Origin: Colocasia esculenta
Taxonomy: Eukaryota > Streptophyta > Magnoliopsida > Alismatales > Araceae
Assembly: GCA_014218235.1 (NCBI GenBank)
Contig: CM024760.1
Location: forward strand, 139,081,245-139,145,244
Direction of reading: 5' to 3'
Length of the DNA stretch: 64,000 nt
This document shows, piece after piece, positions 1-8,786 of the stretch. Made by a program: the position numbers and the translations under genes. The notes beneath the pieces are model-generated. The model had not been told where the DNA came from and ran no database searches. It saw only the letters and a program-made list of their open reading frames with translations. The first letter of the stretch is position 1; each line of letters starts with the position of its first letter.

Positions 1-96
1 ACAGAAGAAGAAGAAGAAGAATAGATGAAGAAGAAGATGAGCAACGGCTAGAAGAGCTCCAATGGATCTCCTCAATGGATCTGTTCAAAGCTGCTC

Positions 97-104
97 TATA
101 AAAA
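97..104 (+). promoter_or_regulatory. TATA-like box of the LTR fragment
   Basis: TATAAAAA follows a stretch that could be U3 and precedes an A-rich leader. Position and sequence suit an RNA polymerase II core promoter of an LTR. No transcription start can be proven from sequence. Confidence 0.4.
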
Positions 105-575
105 GATGAAGCAAGGCTGAAGAACAACAAGAGAGCTTTCCTGAAAAATCATTAAAGGAGTGTACATCCAGTGAGAAGCCTCAACTCCACATACACTCAA
201 AGAAAGAGAGAAGAGCTCGAGCCCATTCAAGAGAAGCCTTCAAAGCAGAAGTTTTCAACGCATTCAAACTTTCCTCTCTTCACTCTCTTTGTGCTCATTA
301 TAATTCTTGGGAGAGTCTTTTGGCTAAGAGTTTTTGAGTTAGTGTCAATCTTATAAAACTCTCAGTCTATTCTTTCATTTCTAAGAAAGAGTTCTGTCCA
401 GCTGTAGGACTGTATACAGTGAGCCTCTTCCTGTAAGAAGAGAAGGCTAGTGGGGTACTGGCGGTTTATGTCCAGCTAAGAGACTGTTCTTAGAACTTCC
501 TTTAGGGAAGAACCTAGCTGGGGTTAGTGTCAGCAGAACTGCACTAGGGTTTGTTCCAGGAGGTTATCTTCTTGA

Positions 576-580
576 CCTGT
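576..580. repeat. Target-site duplication of G1, left copy (CCTGT)
   Basis: CCTGT abuts the TGTAAGG start of the 5' LTR and is repeated exactly at 12066-12070, right after the TCACA end of the 3' LTR. A 5-bp duplication is usual for Ty3/gypsy integration and fixes the element boundaries. Confidence 0.95.
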
Positions 581-861
581 TGTAAGGCCCTCGAATTTTC
601 GTTGCATTATTTGTATTTATGTGTGAATAATTGCGCTTATGTATGTATGTACATATTTACGTACGCATTAATTAGTATAATTACGTATGCATGTGTTTAT
701 ATTAAGCATAAATAATGTATATATTGTATGATGATAGTGTGGATATAATACCATATACATGTTGCATGTATATATGTCCGGTAAGCATGGTTTTCTGCAT
801 AAATTAGGGTTCTGGCCGAAGGCCACCTTGGCGTCAAGCCCAGGCCGTTGAGCTGGTGTCA

Positions 862-914
862 GCGTCCAGACATGGACGCCAACACTAACTCCGGCGTCCA
901 GCGATCTGGACGCC
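862..914 (+). repeat. Two tandem hairpin-forming inverted repeats in the G1 5' LTR
   Basis: GCGTCCA (862-868) is followed after 5 or fewer bases by TGGACGC (873-879). GGCGTCCA (893-900) is followed after 6 bases by TGGACGCC (907-914). Both arms are perfect. The same pair occurs in the 3' LTR near 9068-9120 and, slightly altered, in G2. Confidence 0.75.
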
Positions 915-1478
915 AACTTCTCTGACCTGCATGCGTTGCAGAGCCAGAAAATCCGGGAGCAAGGCATGGCCTCCATTGGGGGGATGTCCCCCAACGGCTC
1001 TAAGGCTGTCTAATCGGTATGGTGAGTGGGTGAGGGGCTCTCATTAGGTCTGAACCCGGATTTGGCCTCTCCCACTTCTCATTTCACCTTGCAAGAGGAG
1101 AAATAGAGGAGAGAAAAACCCTAGGTGAGCTGTGAGAAAAACCCCATTTTAGAACCCCCAAATCCGACCCCTTGGAGCTTGGTTTGGAGATCTACTGCGA
1201 CAAGGAGGAAGCTGGAGCAAAGGAGAAGGCATCCCCATCATCCCCTCGGCGTGGAGATCACCCAGGAGCCCGGAGGAAGGCGATCTAGAGGGAGGTTCTG
1301 CAACTTCTTGGGACTGCCCAAGGAGGTCTTCACCAAGCCTTTAAATCCCTTAGAAGAATTTTTGAAAGGCAAGTGACCTATCTATGGTGTCCCCGTATGA
1401 GTCTAGGTGGTTTTTGTTATTTTTATGGAATTTTCCTCGAGTCCTAGACCCTCCAATTCACCCAAGTTTCAGAGCTCG

Positions 1479-1630
1479 GGTCTGTGTTTTCTGCACAGAC
1501 CTGGTTAGACGGCAAGGTCCCTGGACGCCCAGTTCCTGCTTGGCGTCCATCGACCATGCCGCTGACCTTGAGTCAGCGGCCAGAGACCGCCGCCTAGTTC
1601 TTCTGGACAGAACAGTGGGCTGTTCTGTCC
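1479..1630 (+). repeat. Run of four perfect inverted repeats in the G1 5' LTR
   Basis: Within 152 bp lie four perfect stem candidates: GGTCTGTG/CACAGACC (1479-1501, 7-base gap), TGGACGCC/GGCGTCCA (1522-1549, 12-base gap), GCCGCTGAC/GTCAGCGGC (1558-1580, 5-base gap) and GGACAGAACAG/CTGTTCTGTCC (1605-1630, 4-base gap). In RNA this would make a strongly folded segment. The first and third stems are kept in G2; the last is decayed there. Confidence 0.75.
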
Positions 1631-2458
1631 CACTTATGCAGTAATTTCGGTATGTTTTATGCGATGAGGATATATGGTAAAGCTTATACTCTATGTATAT
1701 GGTTAGTTGTGGTGTGTGAATGAATGTGGGATGTGATGGTGAATGTGGGATAATGATATCTTGTAAACTTGTGAGCATGACTTGTAGACAATTTTGCAAA
1801 ATCCATGATTCATGATTTAGATTAGTGTGAATGCCTTAGTTTCGGTTTGATCATGAAGAATAGTGGGTCAGCATATGTGTTTGCAAATTTTAGTAAATTA
1901 TCCATGCTTGTGAAATTTGTAAATAAGCTCGGTTCGGTAAAATGAAAACATGCGAAAATGGTTTGTGATAATTGATCGATAGATGTATGAATTAGGGTAA
2001 TGTTGTATTCTAAAATCATGCATATGTTAGTACTTATGTTTAAACAGCAAGTGGCTAATTACAAGATGTGTTAGACCCATGTTAATTAATTGTTAATAGC
2101 ATGCTAATTAGGTGTTTATTTTCTGTAAATTCTATGTAGCTCAGAAAAATCTGAAAAATTGGGGTATGATCTTAAACCCGAAAACAGCATGTGGTAAAAA
2201 TTTCAGGTCATTTGGACCCGTAAATAAAAAGTTATGTGTTTTCATGTGAAATGTGAATAATTCGTACATATGATCGAAATGTGATTAGATTTTGTTTAAA
2301 CCCAGCATGATTAGTGTGTTTACTGTGTGTTAAACCTTGAAATTCTGTAGTACCATGTTAGGAAAAACAGAGGATTTATGTGAGTGAGAAAGTGAATGTG
2401 ATGAAAAGTGTAAAGTGTAAAACCATGTGTAAAACGGTAAATGTGTAAAAGTGTAATT

Positions 2459-2717
2459 GTGCCAATGTGATACTGCTTCCGAGAAGGCAGTGGAGCCGTA
2501 TCAGGGAAAAGTCCCCCTGAGAAGGTTCATTGTGTTAAGTGACCCTAAGGGCATTAGGGGAAATCCTGGAGGTGGACAAGTACCACTGGTTAGGGTGGAG
2601 ACTTGTTCTCCCGGTCTGCGCAGTCCAAGAGTCGCCATTGTATTGCCTAGATGGCGTCTATGTGATGTGATGTGTTTGTGTCCTTCTTTGGTGGTTTGGA
2701 CTATGTGTCACGGCACC
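2459..2717 (+). repeat. GC-richer conserved island inside the gypsy LTR
   Basis: A block of about 260 bp runs from GTGCCAATG to GTGTCACGGCACC and interrupts AT-rich, GTGTAAA-rich sequence. It recurs at 10663-10921, 50001-50262 and 58216-58478, and in reverse and more diverged at 44646-44908 of the solo LTR. Its survival in an otherwise different LTR family suggests constraint. Function is unknown; a structured RNA or promoter element is possible. Confidence 0.6.
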
Positions 2718-3865
2718 TAAATATGTGTAAAGTGTAATGTGAAATGTGTATGTGACCATGTGTAAATGTGTAAGTGACATGTGAATGTGTATGTGTAAAG
2801 TGTAACCACGTGAAAAGAGGAAATTTGTGTAAAAGAAAATGTGAAATTCTCGATGTGTAAATGTGTTATTGAAACCATGTGAGACTAAATCTGAAACCAT
2901 GTGAATTCAGAAAATGCATGTTATTATTCTCATGTTATGTGTACAAAGTGTTTAGAATCCATGGTAGGGACAACAAATGAATATGTGTGCAAAATGGCAT
3001 GATGGATTGTTCATATGTGAGGTTTTAAGCAACGTTGTAGCTCTCATGTGTAGATTTATAGTCATTGAACCATGTGAAATCAGCAACCTAAAGCATGTGA
3101 AAAAGTTATGTATGCACTTAAGAATATGTGGAATCCATGCAAATTGTGTTCCCTTTCATGCATGTAAATTGTCCATGTTGATAGCTCTCATGTTTGATTT
3201 TGTAAAAGATTAAAGTTCATGAGTAAATTGAATAGAGACCATGTGATAGGTGGATTTTATTTTAAAAATCTGAAAGCATGAGTTATGTATAAAATTGTAG
3301 AACTTTCATGATAGGTTGAAAACTCGAATTGACTAGCATGCTATGTGTTGCTAATTGTAATGTGCATGTAGAAACCACTAGGATTTGTACGTGTATATCA
3401 TGAATAGTGTTGCTTGCTGAGTCCCTGGACTCACTCCTTGCTTCGGCGTACAGGTATAGTTGGTGACACAGTACCCTTGGAGGAGGCAGCAGAGACGGAC
3501 TCCGAGCGTGGAGACTAGCTAGTTTTTGGAGTTCCTTGTGATTGTGTACTTCCTAGTATGTACTTGGAACATTGTATTAGAATTATCATGAGAAAAATGT
3601 ATTATGTGGACATTATGTATTTCCATTTCAGTAATTTAATTTATGTGAACTTTGGTTCCTTTTTGCAAATTGTAAACTGCATGTATGTTTAATGTGGATG
3701 ATGAATGAATGGAGATAGTTCTCTTTTACTTCCGCTACTCTGTTGTATATTCGCGTGTATCTCAGCTGTTTGTATCGTTGGGTAAATGTCCCACTGTGGC
3801 AGCACTTGTTATACCGACGTGGGTTGGTATAACCGTACCGGTATAATGAGGGCCGTCACAGAGAT

Positions 3866-3877
3866 TGGTATCAGAGC
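3866..3877 (+). other. G1 primer-binding site for initiator tRNA-Met
   Basis: TGGTATCAGAGC, five bases after the LTR end, is complementary to the 3' end of plant initiator tRNA-Met, the usual minus-strand primer of plant LTR retrotransposons. Confidence 0.95.
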
Positions 3878-4041
3878 GACCGGTTGAGATTGCACATGAA
3901 TATACCTAAGTCATCATCCCCATTGCATGCTAAGTATGTCCACATGTGTAGAAAACACTAATAGGAAGTGAAAATAGATAAGAAAATGGTTAGAAAACTT
4001 AGTAACCTAGCTCTAATAGTGGCTGAAATTTTATTACAGCC

Positions 4042-4254
4042 ATGGCTTCCCGTGGACGACGTGGAGGTGTGCCAGCTCGCGACGACGAGCAGAGGCGTGA
4101 GGAGCGGGCGGAGCAGCAGGCCCCGGCCCCACAGGGTCCTGTGCTTCCCCCACCACCGCCAGTGGACTATGGAGTATTCATGCAAGGTCTGGTGCAAGCC
4201 ATGCAGACGCAGGCCCACACCCAGGCAGCACTCCAGGCCCAGTTGGAGGCCCAG
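4042..4254 (+). CDS. gag: G1 gag exon 1 (putative)
   Basis: This open segment begins MASRGRRGG and is rich in Arg, Glu, Gln and Pro, ending in a Gln/Ala-rich stretch. It stops three codons beyond CAG|GTAGAA if read straight through. Joined at 4254 to 4338 or 4341, the frame continues without a shift into the conserved Gag segment starting near MERFKRM. The same structure is present in G2, which supports coding use. An AG acceptor lies two bases before the ATG (4038-4039), so a leader intron with GTATGT donor at 3934 is possible. Confidence 0.6.
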
Positions 4255-4337
4255 GTAGAATAATAAAACAACCTAGTAGTTTGCTATTTAAATTGCATGA
4301 TATTGTGTTTATTGTATATTGTTATTGTTTAATGTAG
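4255..4337 (+). other. Putative intron 1 of G1 gag
   Basis: The segment runs from GTAGAA to TTTAATGTAG, is AT-rich with in-frame stops, and its removal joins two codons in phase 0. A second AG three bases on (TAGCAG) would also keep frame, making a NAGNAG acceptor. G2 has the counterpart at 51800-51880. No transcript evidence is available. Confidence 0.6.
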
Positions 4338-4532
4338 CAGGCTCAGGCCCCAGCTCAGGACCATGGTGGACCTTCCATCATGGAGCGATTCAAGAGGATG
4401 ACCCCACCCTCTTTTAAGGGGGAGAGTGATCCGCTATTAGCAGAAAGCTGGATGAGGGAGACGGAGAAAATCTTCCGAGCTATCAGGTGTCCTGACGAGG
4501 ACAAGGTGACCTTAGCCACCTACATGCTACAG
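4338..4532 (+). CDS. gag: G1 gag exon 2 (putative)
   Basis: The segment encodes a typical retrotransposon Gag start, with FKRMTPPSFKG and a Trp-Met-Arg-Glu stretch (WMRETEKIF), ending at TYMLQ. Its frame runs into stop-containing sequence only after a GTATGT splice donor at 4533. It joins in frame with the segment starting ERADVWW at 4610. Confidence 0.6.
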
Positions 4533-4609
4533 GTATGTTTTGGTTTATGCTTGTATGTTGTTTGTCAAGTTAGAAATTGTTGGTTAGTGCTTATGAAGGT
4601 GTATTGCAG
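4533..4609 (+). other. Putative intron 2 of G1 gag
   Basis: This 77-bp T-rich segment starts with the consensus donor GTATGT and ends with the acceptor TATTGCAG. Removal joins LQ to ERADVWW in phase 0, restoring the contiguous Gag motif seen in related elements. G2 has a 75-bp counterpart at 52076-52150. It could be read through in the same frame in part, but the inserted residues do not resemble Gag. Confidence 0.7.
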
Positions 4610-6081
4610 GAGAGAGCTGATGTATGGTGGTCCTCCCTACTGCGTACGCGCTTCGAGGACGGAGCAGTAGATGTGGCGTGGGACGCGTTCGTGAGGCTCT
4701 TCCGAGCCAAGTTCGTCCCAGAGCATATCCAGGACAAGATGGAGCAAGAATTCCTTTCCCTGACGCAAGGATCAATGACCGTCCTGGAATACGAGGCAAG
4801 GTTTTCTGAACTTTCTAAATATGCACCGCATATAGTAGAGGATGAGCGCAGGAAGACCAAGAAGTTTGTGATGGGTCTCAAACCATCACTGAGGACGAGG
4901 CTCGTGGCGTTCGACCACCGCACGCTAGACGAGGCCCTCAGCGCAGCCTGCAGACAGGAGGGAGAAATGGAGCAGTATCTGGAGGAGAAGAAGGCTTCGC
5001 AGAAGAGGCCGGCAGCGACATTCCAGCGGCAAGATAAGAGGAAAACGGTGTACCAGACACCGCAGAAACAAATGGCAGTCAGCAACTCTCAGGTACCCTC
5101 TGTACGTTCCCCCGGTGCGAAGAGAGAGTGTCCCCATTGTGGGAAGACCCATGGAGGTTCCGAGTGCTGGTTAGTAGCGGGTAGATGCTTAAAGTGTGGG
5201 AGCAGCGACCACAAGATCAAGGATTGCCCAAGACTTCAGCAGGAAGCTCAGCGAGGAGCGCCAGTACCAGCAGTAGCGGCAGCCGCGCCAGCTACAGGAC
5301 GACCAGGAAGGCCTCGAGCCCCAGCTCGAGTGTTTGCGTTAGCTCGTGAGGACGCCGAGCAGGCGGAGCATGTCACCGAAGGTACAGTTTTACTTTTCGG
5401 TGTGCACGCTCGGGTTTTGTTTGATACGGGTGCTACTCACTCGTTCATTTCCGAGCGGTTCGCTAGGCAGTTAGCCCTAGAGTCAGGCATAGAGTCTGAG
5501 GAGTTAGAGGTCCCTTTGTCTGTGCACACCCCTGCGGGTACGGTATCGACTAGGAAGTGCATTCCGTCGTTACCTGTGTGCATTGAGGATAGATTCCTAG
5601 ATGGGTGTTTCTTCTTGCTAAAGATGAAGGATTATGATTGTATCCTTGGTCTGGATTGGCTAGAGGAGCACTATGCGTTAGTGGATTGTCGTAGGAAGAA
5701 GATTGTTTTCCGCATTCCTGGTGAGGATGAGTTCTCTCATCCCTTGCCAAAGAACTTAGCGGGAAAGTTAGTTATCTCTGCCATGAAGGCGATGCGCATG
5801 GTGAACAAGGGTTGTGACGCATTTCTTGCCAGCGTTATGCTAGTACCCGATGCTGGTTCGTCACTGACTCTTGCAGAGATTGATGTGGTGCAGGACTTTC
5901 CAGATGTCTTTCCCGACGACTTGTCTGGATTGCCACCGGATAGGGAGATAGAGTTCACTATAGAGTTGCTTCCAGGCACCTCTCCTATCTCGAAGGCCCC
6001 ATATCGGATGGCCCCTGCAGAGTTAGCCGAGTTGAGGAAGCAATTGCAAGAATTGCTCGATAAGGGATTTATTCGCCCAGT
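4610..6081 (+). CDS. gag-pro: G1 Gag C-terminal part and aspartic protease
   Basis: Gag continues from ERADVWW through a helical capsid-like region (WDAFVRLF, FSELSKYAPHIV), a basic linker and two zinc knuckle-like motifs (CPHCGKTHGGSECW and CLKCGSSDHKIKDCP) that bind RNA. An Ala/Pro linker follows, then the protease with active site LFDTGATHSFIS near 5420 and the ILGLDWL flap region near 5643. The frame continues into the RT N-terminus (PYRMAPAELAELRKQL) and then breaks at about 6081 within the IRP-PWGAP motif by loss of one base. Protease and RT are translationally continuous apart from this lesion. Confidence 0.88.
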
Positions 6082-6650
6082 GTTTCCCCTTGGGGCGCAC
6101 CTGTATTATTCGTCAAGAAGAAAGACGGGTCACTTCGGTTGTGCATTGATTATAGAAAGCTAAACCAGGTGACTGTGAAGAACAGGTATCCCTTACCTCG
6201 GATTGATGATCTGTTTGACCAGTTGCGAGAGGCATCAGTCTTTTCCAAGATTGACTTGCGATCTGGTTATCATCAGTTGAGGATTAGGAGTGAGGATGTG
6301 TCCAAGACGGCATTTAGAACCCGTTATGGACATTATGAGTTTTTGGTTCTTCCTTTCGGATTGACCAACGCCCCTGCAGCGTTCATGGATCTCATGAACC
6401 GGGTGTTTAGTCCGTATCTAGATAGCTTTGTTGTTGTGTTTATTGATGACGTGTTGGTCTATTCTCCGGATGAGGCCACACATCGTCAGCATTTGAGGTT
6501 AGTCTTAGAGGTTCTCCGTGAGCACAAGCTGTATGCGAAGTTCAGCAAGTGCGAGTTCTGGTTGCGCGAGGTTCATTTTCTCGGGCATGTTATCTCCGGC
6601 GCTGGTGTAGCAGTTGATCCAGCAAAGATCCAGGCAGTTATGGATTGGGA
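6082..6650 (+). pseudogene. pol: G1 reverse transcriptase core
   Basis: The frame, shifted by one base, runs from the middle of the expected PWGAP motif through CIDYRKLNQVTVKNRYPLPR, the SKIDLRSGYHQ motif, PFGLTNAPAAF and the catalytic VVFIDDVLVYS near 6437-6470, to HFLGHVIS. All RT core motifs are present and unaltered. The frame breaks again near 6650, where G2 has one extra base in GAGATTCCC. This copies element RNA into DNA inside virus-like particles. Confidence 0.88.
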
Positions 6651-8741
6651 GTTCCCAGGACCCCTTCGGAGATTCGTAGTTTTATTGGGTTAGCTGGTTA
6701 TTATCGGCGATTCATTGAGGGTTTCTCATCCATCGCCGCCCCTTTGACAAAGCTGACCCGGAAAGGTGAGAAGTTCGTATGGTCTGAGGCATGTGAGCGT
6801 AGCTTTCAGCTATTGAAGGCTAAGCTTACTTCTGCTCCGGTATTGGTATTGCCTAGTGGTCTAGAAGGTTTTGCCATTTATACGGATGCATCTCAGATTG
6901 GTTTAGGCTGTGTGCTCATGCAGCAAGAGAGGGTAGTGGCTTATGCTTCTCGTCAGTTGAAGGAGCATGAGAGGAACTATCCGACTCATGATTTAGAGCT
7001 CGCAGCTGTGGTTCATGCACTAAAGATCTGGAGGCACTATCTTTATGGTGTCAGATTTGAGGTGTTTACCGACCACAAGAGCTTGAAGTATCTTTTCTCC
7101 CAAAAGGAATTAAACCTGAGGCAGAGGAGATGGATTGAGTTCTTGAAGGACTATGACTTCGACCTTCAGTATCATCCTGGAAAGGCGAACGTCGTAGCGG
7201 ATGCTCTTAGTAGAAAGAGGTCTTCGCTCCAGCAGGATTGGAAGATGTTGGAGGATGCAGCGTGCTCTATGACCGAGTTAGAGCCATCGTTGTGTCAGGC
7301 TTTTGTAGCTCAGCTATCCCTTAGATCCTCAGTCTTGGATGAGGTGATTGAGCAGCAGAAAGCCGATCCTAGATTGTTAGAGTTAGTGGGTAAGGCGGGC
7401 ATTGCTCGTGATGAGGACGGTGTGATTAGATTTCAGCACCGTGTTTGTGTCCCCGATGTGGTAGATGTCCGTGAGCATGTGTTAGCGGAGGCTCATAGAT
7501 CGCGATTCTCTATTCATCCGGGTAACACTAAGATGTATCAAGACCTGAAGAGATCATTTTGGTGGTCCGGCATGAAGAAGGATGTTGCGGATTATGTGTC
7601 TAGATGTCTAGTATGTCAGCAGGTGAAAGCCGAGCGGCAGCGACCATCCGGCCTTATGCAGAGGATGGATATTCCCGTGTGGAAGTGGGAAGCTGTCACT
7701 ATGGATTTCGTATCGGGTTTGCCTCGATCTAGAAGGGGCAATGACTCGATTTGGGTAGTTGTAGATAGATTCTCGAAGACTGCTCATTTCTTGCCTATGA
7801 AGAAGAAGCAGTCAGTAGAGAGTTTAGCTAGATTGTATGTTAGCGGTATCGTTAGATTGCATGGTGTGCCGAAGTCGATCATTTCGGATCGAGATCCGAG
7901 ATTTACTTCGAGATTGTGGAAGGGTCTTCAGGATGCGTTAGGTTCGGAGCTTAAGCTCAGTTCGGCGTTTCATCCCCAGACCGATGGACAGTCCGAGAGG
8001 ACTATCCAGACGCTCGAGGATATGTTGAGAGCGTGTGTTCTGGATTGGAAGGATGATTGGGAGCGTCATTTACCTCTTGTGGAGTTCGCATACAACAACA
8101 GCTTTCATGCTAGTATTGGTATGGCTCCATTCGAGGCGTTGTATGGTAGGCCCTGCAGATCTCCTTTATGTTGGGAGGAGACTGGTGATAGGCAGTTGAT
8201 CGGACCGGAGTTAGTTCAGGAAACTTCGGATAAGATTCAGCTTATCAGGAAAAGGCTTGTTGCGGCACAGGATAGGCAGAAGAGTTATGCCGACAACAGG
8301 AGAAAGGATTTGGAGTTCGAGGTTGGCGATCATGTCTTCTTGAAGATATCGCCTACTCGTGGAGTTGTCAGATTTGGCAGGCATAGCAAGCTAAGCCCTA
8401 GGTTCATTGGCCCATATGAGATTCTCAGACGTTTGGGCAACGTGGCGTACGAGCTAGCTTTACCCCCAGCTTTGGCTAGCGTTCACCCGGTATTCCACGT
8501 ATCTATGCTCAGGAAGTATGTCCGAGATCCGTCTCATGTGATTAGTCATGAGCCCGTGGAGATCCAGCCAGATCTTTCGTATGTCGAGCAACCAGTAGCC
8601 ATTCTTGACCGGAAGGTTCAGCATCTCCGGAACAAGAGTATCGCGTCGGTGAAAGTTCTATGGCGGAACTTCTCACGTGAGGAGGCTACGTGGGAGCTTG
8701 AGGATGCGATGAAGAAGAAGTATCCCCTTTTGTTTGAGTAG
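6651..8741 (+). CDS. pol: G1 RNase H, integrase and chromodomain
   Basis: This continuous frame covers the RT thumb (GLAGYYRRFI), RNase H (YTDASQIGLG, THDLELAAVVHAL, TDHKSLKYL, ADALSR), and integrase. The integrase zinc finger has the H-H-C-C pattern around HRSRFSIHPGNTKMYQ and CLVCQQVK; the DDE core includes MDFVSGLP, SDRDPRF and the region after HPQTDGQSERTIQTLEDM. A GPYEILRRLG/HPVFHVSMLRKY module and a C-terminal chromodomain (KVLWRNFSREEATWE) follow. Chromodomains of this family direct integration to heterochromatin. The stop is followed within 50 bp by the polypurine tract. Confidence 0.93.
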   Translation, partial: VPRTPSEIRSFIGLAGYYRRFIEGFSSIAAPLTKLTRKGEKFVWSEACERSFQLLKAKLTSAPVLVLPSGLEGFAIYTDASQIGLGCVLMQQERVVAYASRQLKEHERNYPTHDLELAAVVHALKIWRHYLYGVRFEVFTDHKSLKYLFSQKELNLRQRRWIEFLKDYDFDLQYHPGKANVVADALSRKRSSLQQDWKMLEDAACSMTELEPSLCQAFVAQLSLRSSVLDEVIEQQKADPRLLELVGKAGIARDEDGVIRFQHRVCVPDVVDVREHVLAEAHRSRFSIHPGNTKMYQDLKRSFWWSGMKKDVADYVSRCLVCQQVKAERQRPSGLMQRMDIPVWKWEAVTMDFVSGLPRSRRGNDSIWVVVDRFSKTAHFLPMKKKQSVESLARLYVSGIVRLHGVPKSIISDRDPRFTSRLWKGLQDALGSELKLSSAFHPQTDGQSERTIQTLEDMLRACVLDWKDDWERHLPLVEFAYNNSFHASIGMAPFEALYGRPCRSPLCWEETGDRQLIGPELVQETSDKIQLIRKRLVAAQDRQKSYADNRRKDLEFEVGDHVFLKISPTRGVVRFGRHSKLSPRFIGPYEILRRLGNVAYELALPPALASVHPVFHVSMLRKYVRDPSHVISHEPVEIQPDLSYVEQPVAILDRKVQHLRNKSIASVKVLWRNFSREEATWELEDAMKKKYPLLFE

Positions 8742-8773
8742 TGTCGTTCTAACTTCGAGGACGAAGTTTCTTT

Positions 8774-8786
8774 AAGGGGGAGAGGG
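8774..8786 (+). other. G1 polypurine tract
   Basis: AAGGGGGAGAGGG directly abuts the 3' LTR start TGTAAGG. Such tracts prime plus-strand DNA synthesis. G2 has the identical tract at 56310-56322. Confidence 0.93.

Larger units (their letters stand above)
1..580 (+). mobile_element. LTR fragment of an old Ty1/copia element (left part, before the G1 insertion)
   Basis: This AT-rich stretch has no coding capacity. It holds a GAA-rich microsatellite at its left edge and a TATA-like box near 97, followed by leader-like sequence. It resumes at 12071 after the inserted gypsy element G1 and then reaches a C-run followed by CTCTCTAG, a layout also seen near the ends of the other copia LTRs here. I infer a copia LTR whose left part lies outside the window. 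It lies upstream of copia element A, but its sequence differs clearly from A's putative 3' LTR at 46461, so either the two LTRs are very old or this is a different element. Confidence 0.6.
581..3860 (+). repeat. G1 5' LTR
   Basis: The LTR begins TGTAAGGCCCTC and ends GGGCCGTCACA, immediately followed by GAGAT and the tRNA primer site. It contains inverted-repeat clusters at 862-914 and 1479-1630, a GC-richer conserved island at 2459-2717 within GTGTAAA-rich sequence, and terminal GGTATA/TATACC repeats at about 3819-3846. The short open frames inside it recur in the other LTR copy and are not treated as genes. Confidence 0.95.
4042..8741 (+). pseudogene. gag-pol: G1 gag-pol polyprotein, two frameshifts
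   Basis: This region encodes the structural Gag and the Pol enzymes used for reverse transcription and integration. Order: Gag with N-terminal Arg/Gln-rich segment and CCHC knuckles, aspartic protease (DTGATHSF), RT (FIDDVLVYS), RNase H (IYTDASQIG), zinc-binding integrase with DDE core and a chromodomain ending at 8741. The start at ATG 4042 is supported because it opens a frame that joins the rest through two putative introns. Frameshifts lie near 6081 and 6650, each fitting a loss of one base relative to G2 or to the expected frame. It reads the same way as the LTRs and is followed by the polypurine tract. Confidence 0.9.

Noticed and set aside
668..994. Minus-strand open frame of 108 codons in the LTR (also at 8874 and 48203)
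   Set aside because: It overlaps the hairpin region, has no recognisable domain and varies in G2; a chance frame in repeated DNA.
1125..1376. Open frame starting MSCEKNP in the G1 LTR, repeated at 9331
   Set aside because: It recurs only because the LTR is duplicated. The matching G2 region has a different frame and sequence, so there is no sign of protein conservation.
2977..3213. Cys-rich 78-codon frame in the LTR (also at 11180)
   Set aside because: Looks like a small secreted peptide at first sight but is absent as a frame from G2 and has no signal peptide.
3866..3877. A tRNA gene fragment
   Set aside because: Only the 12-base primer site is present, without tRNA arms or internal promoter boxes.
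4591..5085. Long minus-strand frame opposite G1 gag (also at 52132)
   Set aside because: Shadow of the gag frame on the other strand; no domain of its own.
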